A DNA stretch of 64,000 bases from Hedera helix (GCA_947179155.2 OX359274.1:47203564-47267563), one strand, 5' to 3'. Numbered from the stretch's first letter, positions 47,389-60,887 are shown. Numbers and translations: made by a program. The notes: generated from the letters alone by a model not told the origin.

Positions 47389-49650
47389 CACTCCCTTAAT
47401 CCTCATCAACATCCCCTAATCAACTAACATAGGTGAATTAAAGGGTTAATCCATGCTTACTATTTTAGTGAATGACTACTTGATGGACTTGGTGATTGAC
47501 CAAGTGATTGACCACCATGAATGACAAGTTTAATTGACTAGGGTGGTTGGGTAGTTGGTGAACAATTCACCCAACACTTAACCCACATGTGGTTAACTCT
47601 CATAAGACCTATGGTTAAAGTACTACACTTAACCTTGGTCACTTAAAACTCAACCTTAGTTAGGGCTCATCTTATTTATATATCTCACAACAATTAACCA
47701 CAATGTGGTTAATTCTCTACATTAAAATGACCTAGGTTGGTTCACTCACCCAACCATGGTCTAAACTCATCAATTAAACATACACACATCTTCCACCAAA
47801 TAACCCAAGTAGGGTTAATTCTCTACAATCAATTATACATATATATTCAATATATTTATATAATTATTAACACTTAACTCTAGCATTGGTTAATGTTTTA
47901 TTTTTTATTACCACTTAGGGTTAACAAATAACCCAACAATGGTTAGTCATCTACAACATAAATTCATAAGAATTGACCATCTTCATTGACTAGGGTTGGT
48001 GAACCACCACTTGGTTAATTCATTTAACCAACATTGGTTAACTCTCTACCAATTCATATACTTTCAACATATATATCTATACATATTCACCAATAACCTT
48101 TTATTTAAATTACATCATAGCTTGAATTGACCAATTTAAATTGAATACAAGCAACATACATTTTTCCATCACTTAACCAACATATGGTTAAATCTTTACA
48201 TTATACATATATAGTATATATGTATATACTTTGACTAATTAATTGCTTCTATGACATGAATTTTAGCTAGAGTGTGGTTATTACATTGAGTAACTTAGAA
48301 GCAACCACTTGGCAATATTCTCCCATCTTTTAACTCATGTATAGTTAACCTACTAACACAACATGTGACCTAGGGTTGACATTATAACCCACCTTGGTCA
48401 ATTATCTACATTATGTATATATATTAATACATTTCCCAACATCTAACTCAAGTGGAGTTAACTCTCTACAATCATGTAACCCATGGTTACTAATTCTTAT
48501 CTCGGTGAATTATATACATACATAATTGTATTTATAATATTCTTCCTAAAACTAACCCATGCATAGTTAAATCTTTAATTTATTTACTACCTAGGGTTAC
48601 TCAATTAACTCATCCATAGTTAATTCTCATCATCACATTCATTCACCTAGCAATTAACCAATGTTTGGCTAATACTCTATCTTGTCTACCAACTAGGGTT
48701 ATTCAATTAACCCTACATTAGTTAATTCTCTACACTTAACAATACTTGAATTTATTCTCCCAACATATTGACCAATATTTGACTTTTAAATTTGAACTCA
48801 ATATTTGGACTACTAGTTTATTTTGCATTGGGCTCCCTTATTTAATTATTTGGGCTACCCAACACAACTCACACATCTTTATAACTTGGGCTAGGTAATT
48901 AATTTAATTGGACTACCACCACATTATATACAATACTTGCCAATATTATTTAATTGGTCTTATATTAATTACCTCTTGGACTATTAATTAACATAACACT
49001 TGGGCTTAATATTTAATTACCCACTTCATACCAATATTCTCATATTGGGCTAACATCTATAATCCTTTTGGGCTAGTCCACTAGTAGTAATTAAATTACT
49101 TGGACTCTATACAACAACTTAATAATTAAATTAATTACTTCTTAATATTGTCATTCTAGGCAATATTCCACTTCTCTACTTGTTACTCATAACTTTAATT
49201 CATGACTTAAATAATTAACTCAATTAATTATATTACATGACTTTCCTTTTTAATCCATACTTAAACTAATTAATCATATTAGTTTTATTGAGTATTTAAT
49301 TTACTTCACACATCATCTTGTTTGATTAACAAACTTAACTCTAGGTATATATATAAATATTAATATAAACACCTTCACTTCTCAATTGAATTTATTTCCT
49401 TAATAAATTCTCTACATGCATCATTACAATAGTTCCACATTTAATTTCTAACAAATAAATTATGTTAAAAAAAAAATGTTCACCTATTTTCTATACATCT
49501 TACTTCTCAAATTCTAGGTTTTAAATATTAACCTTTAATTAAATCAATTAAGATCTTATATAAAATCTTGAAAATATCTGGGATATTACAAAATATATCT
49601 GACAGATAACGGATATCCAGAATCCGATATCCGAATTCGGATCCGTATCC

Positions 49651-49651
<1 letters not shown>

Positions 49652-49685
<34 letters not shown>
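49652..49685. repeat. (AAT)n microsatellite
   Basis: About 11 AAT units between subterminal motifs of the hAT-like element. Confidence 0.95.
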
Positions 49686-49686
<1 letters not shown>

Positions 49687-49868
49687 GCAAACTAATTTTT
49701 TTAAAGTGACATTCCTTATATAATAATTAATTTTCACTATTATATGAAAATTACTTTTAAAATATGTCATTTCACTTCTAAAAAGTGAGAAATAACTCTT
49801 TTATTATAATATTAATAAACTGAAATAAATTGATTTAAGTATAGTTAATGGATTTTTACTATTATAAA

Positions 49869-50820
49869 GTTAAAATATCTAAAATATATATCATTTAACA
49901 AGTGTTATAAATATCATTTAATAAGTGTTATAATATAATTTTTGGATCGTTTAACAAGTGTTATAAATATCATTTAAATGTTATAATTATAAATTATAAA
50001 TATTTATACACAGTACAGTATTACTCAAAACACATAAAATGGATATCGAGCATTCATTTTGAAATTTAGGATTTCAAAAATAATAAAAACTTATTTGAAT
50101 TATAATTTATAGCATTGATTATTGTATTTATTAAAAATAAATAAATTAACATTCATTCATTAATGAACTATACTTTAAAACTCATTATTTTTTCCCTTAT
50201 TCTAGTTATATATAGTGTTACAATATATCTAAAATGCATAATTTAACAAGTGTTTTAAATATCATTTAAATATTATAATTATAGATTATAAATATTCATA
50301 CACACTACAGTATTACTCCAAATTAACATAAAAAATTGATATATACGTATTAATGGACATCTAAATATTAATTAGTAGAGCACATTTTGAATTTAAGATT
50401 TCAAAAATAATGAAACTTATTTGAATTGTAATTTAGAACATTGATTATTGTATTTATTAAAAATAAATAAATTAACATTCATTCATTAATAAACTATACT
50501 TTAAAACTCATTATTTCTCCCCTTATTCTAGTTATATATAGTGTTATAATATATCTAAAATATATCATTTAATGAGTGTTATAAATATAATTTAAATGTT
50601 ATAATTATAGATTATAAATATTCATACACACTACAGTATTACTTTAAATTAACACATAAAATGGATATCTACTTATTATTGGACATCTAAACATTAATAA
50701 GTAGAACATTTGTTTTGAATTTAGGATTTCAAAAATAATGAAAACTTATTTGAATTGTAATTTAGAGTATTGATTATTGTATTTATTAAAAATAAATAAA
50801 TTAATATTCATTCATTAATA
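49869..50820. repeat. ~330-bp tandem repeat, about three copies
   Basis: ATATCTAAAAT landmarks at 49869, 50227 and 50553. Each copy contains GGATTTCAAAAATAATGAAA and AAAAATAAATAAATTAACAT in the same order. It lies inside the hAT-like element and has no coding content. Confidence 0.8.
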
Positions 50821-51153
50821 TGTATGGTTTTAACTTTAAATTATGATTAATTATGAGTAATTATTTAATTATTTTTCTTTATTTTTTATAAATAATTTGA
50901 ATAAATTTTATATTAGGTGACTGATAAATGAATCTGGATACCCGAATACTCAAATAATCTGTTTATTCAAATAAAATAAATAGAAACGGATATTATCTAT
51001 ATTCGGATATTATTTCAAATACCGGATACGGATAATATTTTTAAAATTCGTCGAAAATCGAATACGAATAACGAATTAATTTCTTAAATATAAATATAGA
51101 TATTAATATTATTATATTCAAATTCGTTTATATTCATTTACAGATTTATGAGT

Positions 51154-51702
51154 CCCTTCCATTCTCAAAAAGCAACAATGGTTGGCCTAGCATGGTTCCA
51201 ACGAAGTAGCCTACTCAACCTCCTCAATCAATCAAACCTAGCAGGTGGAATATGTCGATATGTATCTATATAGTAGTCCCCAGCTCAGACACAATTATCA
51301 ATCAAATATCAAAATGCAGAAAAAAAAATAAAAAAAATCAGGCACCCAATCAATGAATCTCGTTCTAGAACATCGATCACAAAGGGTAATGAGGACCCTT
51401 GGATTGTAAAGTACGGTTTTTTGCCAAGTATATTTTCTTAGATACAGTATTAATCCCTTTATTTGTTCCACTAAAAAAATCTTATTTCTCAAATTTTTTT
51501 ATTTATTCTAATAGTATTAAAAGACAACAAAATATCTTTAAATTTATCATTACAATTTTATTATTATGTCATTATTATTAAGCTAAACAAATAATAAACT
51601 TAAAAATAAGAATAAAATTAAAAAAATCACATGTAATTTACTTAAATTCTTGAATTACCATTTGTGGTTCGAAAATTAATGTTTCACTATTTATGGTTTC
51701 AC
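51154..51702. repeat. ~1-kb tandem duplication, copy B segment 3
   Basis: Resumes copy B at CCCTTCCATTCTCAAAAAGC and runs to about TTTATGGT, matching the right end of copy A. Confidence 0.85.
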
Positions 51703-52722
51703 ACCCATTTTCACGACGGCATCAGTTAATGATTTTAGCCTAACATTGTTAACTTTTATGGTAAAGGACAATTCTACCCTTCGAATTTTATTTCAAGCAA
51801 TAACATTTTTTCAATTTTTTTCTTTTTAACATCTCAAGTATTTTTTTTGGCCACCTAAACTACACACTTGTATGGACGTGAGGTATTCACTATTCAATGC
51901 CTCACGCTGGCTTCTTTGTTTACTGTTCGCAAATCACAAGGAAAGCTATCTCAAGGGAGTCCATTCTCATGAAGATGAAAAGACATACACATACATCAAT
52001 GATATTATAGTTCACTTTCAAATCTCCGCGTTCTCCAAGTGGTTTATCTTAGCTTAGCGTGTTAACCGCTGCTTCATTTCGTATAGTGATAACACTTTGA
52101 GGCAGTGATGGCCACTTATTTTGCTAGGCCAAAGTTTCTTTAGAACTGGATAAAACAGTTCATGGTTTTCCAAGAAAATAACATGAGGATGACATTAATA
52201 TAGTCTCCACTTCCCACAAGGCTAAGCGAATATAAACAAGTAAAACCCACAAACAAGAACCTTTCCACAATTCAAGGTCAACCACAAAGAAGCTTATAAG
52301 GACTCTTTTCATGTCTAAATCATAATACAACCGCCCAACGGCTATCATCCATACACTACCATCAGGCTTTTGCCAGATGCACCTCAAGAAACAGATGTTG
52401 CCTCAGATACGAGTTGCAAAACCTACTTTATAGCAGTAAATAAATAAGTAAATGCTAGATATTAAAGGATTGAGACAGTAGTTCAGAACCGCATCTATAC
52501 ATTAATCATCATCATCATCAATTTCGACAAGAGTTCCTCATACTCAGTTAAGTCTGGCAACATTTGCCAGAAGTCATCAGAAGCAGAAACGGTGTGCGAG
52601 TTGCTATTTACAGAAGTATCGATTTTACCATCCAGTAAACCACATATTATGGGAGCAAAAAATAGTAAAAAAATCACCTGAGTGTGAATTTAACTGTAGA
52701 ACCCACAAATCTCTTTCAGTCA
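51703..52722. other. Spacer and probable FtsH 3' UTR
   Basis: The part nearest 52722 is probably the FtsH 3' UTR on the minus strand, including an ATC-repeat patch at 52505-52518. A short plus-strand frame at 51872-52057 shows no known domain. No other gene seen. Confidence 0.5.
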
Positions 52723-53128
52723 CTATGTTGGCACAATCTCAGGTTCCAATGATGACGATCCATCTTTACCCTCGGTCTTTTTTTTAGGAATATCTGCTAT
52801 TTTTGTACCTTCTGCTTCAAACCCTTGCTTGAACCTATCATAGTTTGTAGGCTCGCTACTCTTGAATGGGCGTTTACCCAGTACTCTTACCAAATCATCT
52901 CCATGTACGGTCTCCTTTTCTAGTAGAAGCTCGGCAATCTCAGCTACATGGTCTTTGTGCTCCTCTATCAGCTGTACTGTGCGATCATATGCCTTACCCA
53001 CCCATTCTCTCACTTCGTTGTCGATAATTGCAGCAGTCTTGCTGCTGTATGGCTTTATCATCTCCATTGCATCATCCCGTTGGGGAAAAGAAAGAAGACC
53101 AACCTTGTCACTGAAACCATAGACTGCT

Positions 53129-53166
<38 letters not shown>

Positions 53167-55521
53167 ATTTTGCGCACCAGTTGAAATCCTACCAATTAAA
53201 ACCTACTTTCAAAAGAAAATCACATTAGTTCCATGGAGCGCCTTGAATAATGTTTTGTTATTCATATAAGAACTTTTAAGCCACTAATTGACCCACAGAT
53301 CACGAGCAAAAACAAGTTTGAAGGAAACTATGCTATATGCTTGAGTAATTTTATGAACGGATACTTCCTCAATGGTATTGCATACGTTCTATAACAACAT
53401 ACCAAGACATTACCCTCCCTAATAACAAAATCGTCTCAAGGAAATGAGTTCTTTCTATATAATGATAATAATTTCCGGACAACATAGGAAAATAACCCCA
53501 GGCTTTTAAGATCTACTACTGTTTGATATGTAATCTTTGGATCGTGATACATGGCATGTAATTCCTCATTTAACAGTTACAAATTAAAACATTTTCTTTT
53601 ATTGCTGAGAACCATTGGAAGACATCAAAACAACAAAGTCTTAAAATCTAAATAAAAGAAAACAAACTCATGAAATCCAATGCTTTCTGGTGTCCTAGAA
53701 AGTCACACAAGCTTTGATGGATCATTGATTCTATGAAGTATTATTTAGAATACATTATATCCCGTAGCTACCATTGAAAATTTTCATACTCCCTCCATTC
53801 CAAAAAAAGAGTCCCATTTGCAAAATTTGAAAATTTTAAGGGTATATTTTTTTCCATGTTTATCCCTAAATATAATGAATGTTTAGTCCAGTAGAGGTGG
53901 AATGGTAGTGAACTCGAGTTGTTAATTGCGAGGACATTAAGTCATTATATACTACCATTAGTAAAAAGTGGACTCCTTTTGTGGAACAAAACTTTTTTAC
54001 AAATGGGACTCTTTTGTAGTACGGAGGGAGTTATATATAGTAGTGGTAATTTAATTTCTAACACAAAATGAGGAAAATGCTTTGTTTATTGATGATGGAA
54101 GGTCCTATAACATAAAACATGAGATCACTGCAAGAGGTCAGAAAATTGCATTCAAAGGGCCAGAATATGCTCATCATTAAGAAATTTCTTTAGCCAAATT
54201 TGAGTTGTTTCAAACCGAGAGTAAACACACTACTGAACTGTCTTTTGATTAATATAAAAAGGGGAGGAAGAAGGATTCAATTTATTAACCTGCTCAGCCG
54301 CTCGACCACCAAGAGTCATGCATGTCATATCAAAGAGCTGCTCTTTGGTCATTAAAAGGTTTTCATTAGGAGCGTACTGAGCAAAGCCAAGAGCTGCAGA
54401 ACCACGAGGAACAATTGTCACTTTAAGCAAAGGTTCTGCATGTTCCAAAAACCAACCAGCAACAGCATGGCCTGATTCATGGTAAGCAACAGTTCTCCTT
54501 TCCAGCTTGCTTATAACCTGCACACAGAATAGGCAAGTGATTCCCTCGTGTTTTAATAAAATTTCATTGTTAAACGTAAAAGTTTTTACATCTCAAGTAA
54601 AATGATCACCGGAACATCCCTCCCCATAATCCTCAAAGGATTAGCAGCGCACATGCATTTCATAAGCAATAAGAAATTCAAAATATCTTTACTAATCATA
54701 TCTATATTTTGCTTAATTAAAAATCCATAACATACAATTATGATTAAAAGAAAAACAATGTTCATGTTTGGATGGTACAACATCGACCAAATTATACCAA
54801 GTTTTTAGCTCAGAAACCAAAATTTTTTTTTCCCCCTCCTGTGAGACTGTATAATCCAACAAAGGACAAATGTACAATCACCTTTTTGATTATGCGGGTT
54901 TAAATAAATTACTTACACACGTTTAACCAAACTACAAGGTTCAAATACAAAGCTTGCTTACTCTCTTCTTGTATAAAATCAGCCTAAATAATCCACAAAC
55001 TAATAATACTTCCAATATTTGAAACGATATGAGAAATTCAAAAGAACTCATATATGGAACGAGGGGGCCTGTGGAAATACATCGGTTTTCTTACTTGTGC
55101 AAAGGGAACTAGCTCACCAACTGGAACTCTATTTGCATAGGCCTTAAGATCAGAATTAACAAGTTTCAAATATATAATTTCATTTTTTATGTAATCTTTT
55201 TCTGTACAAGCAAAACACCACTGAAACATTCTACTTCAAGTCTATAACTTTAAGGTCCTTGAAGGAGTAAATACCACTATACCACATCGTAAAGTTTCAT
55301 AATAATTTTTAATAACTGAATTTCATCTACTGATAAAAGGATCACACAGTTGAGTTCCAGACATTAAATGGCGGTAACAAAACAAAAGATGTCATAATAA
55401 GGGAAATTCAGATACCTTGTTCTTCTTCTCCAAACCTCCAATAACCCTGTCTATAGCTGCTTCAAAATGTTCCATTTTGATCAGTGAAGTCTCACTCCTT
55501 GCTGCAATTAAAGCAGCCTCG

Positions 55522-55564
<43 letters not shown>

Positions 55565-55788
55565 GAGCAGCAAGTCTCTGGGAGTAAAATGATGGATCTT
55601 GATCAAGTTTCAACTTTTTCAGATAAATGCGAAATATCTGGTCGCGCCCTTTAATGTCTGGTTTATCAATTGTAATTTGACGATCAAATCGACCGGGCCT
55701 CAATAAGGCTTTATCTAAAATATCAGGTCTATTTGTGCCTGCGAGTACAACTACTCCAGCAGTGGTCCCAAATCCATCCATCTCTACC

Positions 55789-55823
<35 letters not shown>

Positions 55824-55937
55824 GCCACCTGAAAATCCCCCACGTCCTCTTGCTCGACCAATCGCATCTATCTCATCAATAAACACTATACTAGGTGCAC
55901 ATTGTCTTGCCTCTTGGAATAAACTCCTGACCCTGGC

Positions 55938-55978
<41 letters not shown>

Positions 55979-56124
55979 CTATCGACAGAAAAGGTACACT
56001 AGATTCACCAGCAGTTGCCTTGGCAAGAAGTGTCTTACCAGTCCCAGGAGGACCTACAAGAAGAGCACCTTTTGGAATCTTTGCTCCCAACTCCTCGTAT
56101 TTCTTCGGATTTTTTAGGAAGTGA

Positions 56125-56159
<35 letters not shown>

Positions 56160-59100
56160 GCCAGCCACATCTTTGAAGAATACCTGCACAACCAAATAAG
56201 AAAGAAATTGACTGAACTTGAATGGATTCTAAACTTTCTTAATGAAGGAGATTGTTATTTGAAACTTATGAGGTGGGCTAATTTAAGAAACATTTTATGA
56301 CAAAACTAACCAATGAAACACCATAGCTCACCTTATTCTTAGCATTTTTATCCAGTTTTGTAAAATTTGCTTTCCCTATATTGAATATTCCACGAGCACC
56401 CTTTCCACCAGGACCACCAACACCTATTCCACCCTGCATTCTTTTTCCCATATACCAGAGGGATCCTAGAAGTAAGGCTGTTGGAGCAAACCTCATCAAT
56501 TCTACAAACCAATTCATTTCAGAGACATACGTTACTGGAATATAATTGCGATGATCAATCCCTAGTGCCTCCTGGGCTTCCTCCAATTTCTCTTCAAAAG
56601 TATCGACAGTTCCAATATTAAAAAAATATTTATACTGGCTACCATTAATAGGACTATGGATAGACTCATCATTGGTTTCATTAGTAGTAGATCGTGAGCT
56701 CTTTACATATACTTTCGCAACTGATTTATTGCTAACAACAATGTGGTCCACCAAGCCAGGCTCAAGTAGTTGATTTTTGAACTCTTGGAAACTAATCTGA
56801 AGAATAAATCCAACAATCAATTAGGAGAATAAAATAAAACATGAGATACAAGAGTAATACTAATTTCCTTCAAACAATGAAAGAAGATATAGAGGTAAAT
56901 TGATGCACACAACATACATAATGTTAAAGACATAGTCAACAGAGATAAAAAGCACAAAACTAGTATTTAAGTCGTCAGACATTGACTCATTGAGAACACA
57001 CAACAATTAATACATAATGCACAATATAGTGCTAGTAAGTTACCAGTTACCTCGGCATTAAAAAAAGAAAATCCAAGGGTTCGTCTTGTGCATGACCCCA
57101 GAACTTCCTAATATATGTTCTCAATATTAGATTGGGCAGCTGACCCACTAGTCAAAACAAATCCATGAACCCCTGCTAATTGGACTTTTTCCACTCTATG
57201 TAGTCACCAAAATGATTGAACTTAGCTCCAAAAAAGAATATAATATGCATACAAAAAGAAGTGAACAATTAAAAGAGCAGACAAAGTTGAGTGTGTGGGC
57301 AGGAAAATTATCGGTATCTCATCAGTCAATCAAATATAATATAGAAATATACAAATACAGAATGCCGATCAGCCAACAAGCTATCTCAGATACAGAAAGT
57401 ATTATTGACTTTCTACACATTAAATAATCAAATAAAAATGTTTAAACTTTAAAGTTTAGTTAGTAACCTGCTTCTGCTCACGTGGAACCATAAATATGGA
57501 TGAAAGGACAAACCCAATAAACAACAAGGGTGATAATACATTTTGATACTGTTTCATGTTATCCTGATAATTCCCACGATCACCTGTGCTCGAGTCCTCT
57601 GGTGAAATCCACATAAACAAGAAGACTTACATGACAAATATTTTAAAAAGGGGAATAAGTAGATGAGAAAACAAAGTCATAATCTATCAACAATAGGAAG
57701 AGAAATATAGATAACATATAAAAAAGGGAAGATGAAGTTCAGAATACATGATCCTAAATAATAGGTAAAACTCAAAATCTTATTTAGTCTAGAAAAAAGT
57801 CAGCATGTTTTCATCTCCTATACTACATCTGTCTGCAAAAGAGAGACCTGTTTCTTTCTTTTTTAAAAATTAAGGTTTGTTCAAAAGAGGCTTAAACATA
57901 ATTTTGTTGACTGATTTAATTTTTTCCCTCCTAATATAAGAATTTATTATTAGAAAAGAAATGTGAATGTCTAACTGTGTCATATGCAGAGTCACAGACC
58001 TTATTATTTGGGGGAGGAAAAAAAGCGCAAAGCATGGAACTCTATTTCCAGTCAGGAGGGAGTATAATTTTGTTAATTTCTATCAAGACATTATATTTAG
58101 AAATGTCTGGATGTGCACATGCACACAAGCAAACAACAATCTAGAGTATCATATACTTTTAAAACCAGGGAACAAAATATACATGCTCAGCAACATCATA
58201 TATTACAGAACTACAATGCATAGTAGCCTCTAGTAACATTTGACATGCACATTCTTGCAGACCAGCAATCATAAACATCTAAAATTGTTATCCCAACACA
58301 AAGATGTCCACTGGATACAAATCAGTATCCAGATCCCAACGTTGAGCATTGAAATACATGACACAGAATAAAGTCCAGACGTGAGCCCAGAACTTGGTGA
58401 AAAGCTACATAATTACATATATTTCATGACAAAATGATCTCATTAGGAAACTGAATACTTCAATGCAAAATTTGACATCAATGGACCAGCATTTTAAAAA
58501 ATAAAACTCCCTCTGTTCCGTGAAAAGTCCATTTACAAATTTTACAAACATTTAGGACGTACTCCTCTGTTCCAAATTATAAAATCATTATTGATTTTTG
58601 AAAGTTAATTTGAGATATTTGCATACTCAAAATTGATAGGACTCATTAACAATTATGAAGCAATAAATCTTATAACTATCTTTTAGATGATTTACAATAT
58701 TCATTATTATATTGACTGGAATTAAATGAGGCTATGTCAATTTTGAATTTCAAAATGTTTCAAATTGACTTCAAAAAGTCCATCCATGGTCTTATATTTT
58801 GGAACGTACTCAACGTAGGGAGAATATTTTCCCCCCCATGTTTACCCTTAAAAGTATATTCGTGGCGTGGTAACAAAGTAACGTTGACAAACTTGAGAAC
58901 CTTGAGTCATTTTATGAATCAAGAAAAAGAGGACTCTTTAGTGGAATTATTTTTTTTCATTTTTATTTTTTGTAGATGGGAATCTTTTTGTGGAAGAGAG
59001 GGAGTATATCAATGAGCACTCACAGCTTGTCATCCTAGTCTTACAAATATGTCCACCACCATAGCAAGTAACTGCTGCATCCCATTGCTCAAAATCTCAG

Positions 59101-59655
59101 AAGTAGTTAACTATAATCATACCTTTAGAATCTGATTTCTTATCCTTTCCTTTAGGAACTGCTTTTTTATTCTTGGGATAATAATTTTCATAGTCTGCAA
59201 TCACATTACCAAAAAACTAAAGAAGCATAAAAAAGTTGCAGCAAATCAAATACCTAAACAGCCACAAAACCCAAAAGCAAAAACATTTCTTACTTCTTCT
59301 TTTGGGAGCTTCGCTGCAAAATAGCCTTCGAAGCCTCGGATTTACAAAAACAGAATCAAGGTCTGATAAATATGTTTTAGAAACAATTTGCCTCCCACTC
59401 CCAGCTCCAATTGAAGTTAAATACCCCCTCACAAGCCCTAATCCGCCATCAACGCGTGCATTCCACACATTCACAGATTCGTTTCTTACAGCATAATTAC
59501 CAGATAAAACACTCTGCGTATAATATATAAATCTATCACAAATTTGTATCATTTGAAACACAAAAAATTACAATAAAATAAAAATAAAATCTCACCTTTA
59601 TGAATGTAGAGCGAGACGAGCGAGGGAGGGAGCGTCCAATACGTGAAAAAATCAT
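52723..59655 (-). CDS. FTSH10: Mitochondrial ATP-dependent zinc metalloprotease FtsH (m-AAA), FTSH3/FTSH10 type
   Basis: Eight coding exons: 59596-59655, 59294-59513, 59123-59194, 57468-57598, 56332-56796, 55416-56183, 54290-54517 and 52723-53202. They sum to 2424 bases, 807 residues plus TAG, in phase; Arabidopsis FTSH3/10 are of similar length. The N-terminus is Arg/Ser-rich with no acidic residue in the first 20 positions, as in mitochondrial presequences. Transmembrane segments lie at about 138-155 and 258-278. Walker A GPPGTGKT is at 360-367, Walker B FIDEID at 417-422, the second region of homology contains LRPGRFDRQI, the zinc site HESGH is at 585-589, and the third ligand Asp is near 661. 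The family forms hexamers in the mitochondrial inner membrane facing the matrix, degrading and processing membrane proteins. FTSH3 and FTSH10 cannot be told apart by eye. No defect seen. Confidence 0.96.
53789..54030. mobile_element. Stowaway-like MITE in FtsH intron 7
   Basis: 242 bp with inverted ends CTCCCTCCATTCCAAAAAAA and, inverted on the right, CTCCCTCCGTACTACAAAAG. Both continue into GAGTCCCATTTG. TA precedes the left end; the right flank is TT, a changed TA. Confidence 0.85.
57823..58062. mobile_element. Degenerate Stowaway-like MITE in FtsH intron 3
   Basis: 240 bp flanked by TA on both sides. The left end CTACATCTGTCTGCAAAAGA and the inverted right end CTCCCTCCTGACTGGAAATA are a decayed inverted repeat. 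Confidence 0.65.
58507..59004. mobile_element. Stowaway-like MITE (outer of nested pair) in FtsH intron 3
   Basis: Left end CTCCCTCTGTTCCGTGAAAA, inverted right end CTCCCTCTCTTCCACAAAAA. TA follows on the right. A second MITE interrupts it. Confidence 0.75.
58562..58822. mobile_element. Inner Stowaway-like MITE nested in the one at 58507-59004
   Basis: Left end CTCCTCTGTTCCAAATTATA, inverted right end CTCCCTACGTTGAGTACGTT then CCAAAATATAAGAC. TA lies to the left. Confidence 0.7.
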
Positions 59656-60671
59656 TATATTGATGATTCGAACTTGAATTGAACGATTATTATAAAACTT
59701 AAAATAGATATTTAAAAAATGAAAGCGATTTTGATTGTTTCCCTCCTAAATTAGGTTTAACAAACTCCAATTAGATCGTTATATAAAGGCCAAGAAGTAA
59801 ATATATACATATATATAATTATATATACATAGGTAGATGTTACGATTAGGTGGAAAGAGAGGAATAGATGTTGCATGAGTTGGGAATGAAGGAGCTGAAG
59901 CAAAAGGAAAGCAACTATTTGTTTACTGAAAATAGGTACCGCCGGACCCTTTCTGAATTGGGCTTGGGTGTTCTTGCATTAAAACCCAGCCCAATAACCC
60001 AATAAGCAGCTTATTTTCAGTACATATTTTGTTCCTGATTTCCTTTATTTAAGATTAATATTTTCACAAAATTTTTCTTACAATAGTAGTATTTATCGGC
60101 ACACACTATGTGCATGTAATTAAAAAAAATTTAAATAACCTTTGAGAAAATGATTTAGAAAATATTAGATATAAATTAGGGGAGAATGGGAAGCTAGAAA
60201 AAAATATTATTAATCAATTTCTATACCATAGTGTGTGTTGAAAGTGAGAAGATGTGGTACTGAAAAAAAAGGAGATGAGATAATAAGAGATAGAAAGTTC
60301 AAATAAAAAGTAATTTTTTTTTTTACTTTTTGTGTTTACGGCGAAAAAAAGTAACTCATTTTTCTTTCACTTTATTAATAGTAGAAAACGACTAGTAAGT
60401 GAATCTCACTTTAAAAACTTGTGAAAGTATCATTTTCACTTAAATCTAAATTCCGAAAAGATAATCTGAAATTCTTTTTAGATTAGAGGAACAAAAATAA
60501 GGCAAGTGGTTAGCAAAGCTCAATAACACAACTTCATACTAATGATATAGGGAGACTTTCAATATGATTCATTCTACCTCAAGTTTATACACTAGGCTAC
60601 AATATATATAATTCTCACGGGCCTTTTGATTTCTAATATTTCAATCTTTCAAGTTATAATAATGGTGGACT
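59656..60671. other. FtsH upstream region and AT-rich spacer
   Basis: The first 100-250 bases should hold the FtsH 5' UTR and promoter; a TATATA-rich patch lies at 59800-59826. The rest is AT-rich with no gene recognised. Confidence 0.5.
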
Positions 60672-60887
60672 CTATATACCAATATCAAAACACAAAGGAG
60701 CAAAATGAGGAGGAGACCAAGAAAAAAAAGGTGATGAAGTGGGGGGAGATGGACATGAGGAATCAGATGAAGAATGAGGAGAAGTACAATTAGTGTCGAT
60801 TTGTGAATTGCTTATAACCAATGACACCATATCCTCAAGCAACCCTTTGGATCCAACTTCTTCCTGGGCCAGAACTATAGTTGATCG
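60672..60887 (-). other. Possible gene C-terminal fragment cut by the copia LTR
   Basis: The minus strand is open for 71 codons from the LTR edge to TAG at 60672-60674, reading STIVLAQEEVGSKGLLEDMV and a Ser/Pro/Thr-rich tail (SSSDSSCPSPPTSS). The composition looks protein-like, but no family was recognised. It may be an exon into which the copia element inserted, or chance. Confidence 0.3.

Larger units (their letters stand above)
44895..49590 (-). mobile_element. Solo LTR of a chromovirus-type Ty3/gypsy element (4.7 kb)
   Basis: On the minus strand the segment begins TGTAATATCCC and, at the other end, reads GGGGTCGTCACA, resembling the ends of the two chromoviruses. AAATA at 44890-44894 and 49591-49595 is a perfect 5-bp target duplication. 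There is no gag-pol, primer site or second LTR, so it is a solo LTR left by recombination. A TATA box lies at 47380-47388 (minus strand). A 39-bp hairpin minisatellite, a GACCC-rich patch and three palindromes lie in the transcribed part. Short frames inside have no recognisable domain. Confidence 0.85.
44709..51144. mobile_element. hAT-like DNA transposon, non-autonomous, with nested solo LTR
   Basis: Comparison with copy A of the duplication gives the exact insertion. TTTATGGGT (44700-44708) and TTTATGAGT (51145-51153) are the target duplication, 8-9 bp with one change. The left end is AGGGTCATAAATGG; the right end inverted is TCTGTAAATGAATA, a weak terminal inverted repeat sharing TAAATG. 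Subterminal regions are full of short CGGATATCCG and CGAATACG-type motifs in both orientations (44730-44890, 49600-49650, 50930-51080), as in many plant hAT elements. Without the nested solo LTR the element is about 1.7 kb. No transposase was seen. Superfamily assignment is inference; a Mutator relative with 9-bp duplications is the alternative. Confidence 0.65.

Noticed and set aside
51872..52057. 61-codon plus-strand frame between the duplication and FtsH
   Set aside because: No recognisable motif, no homologue recalled, AT-rich context.
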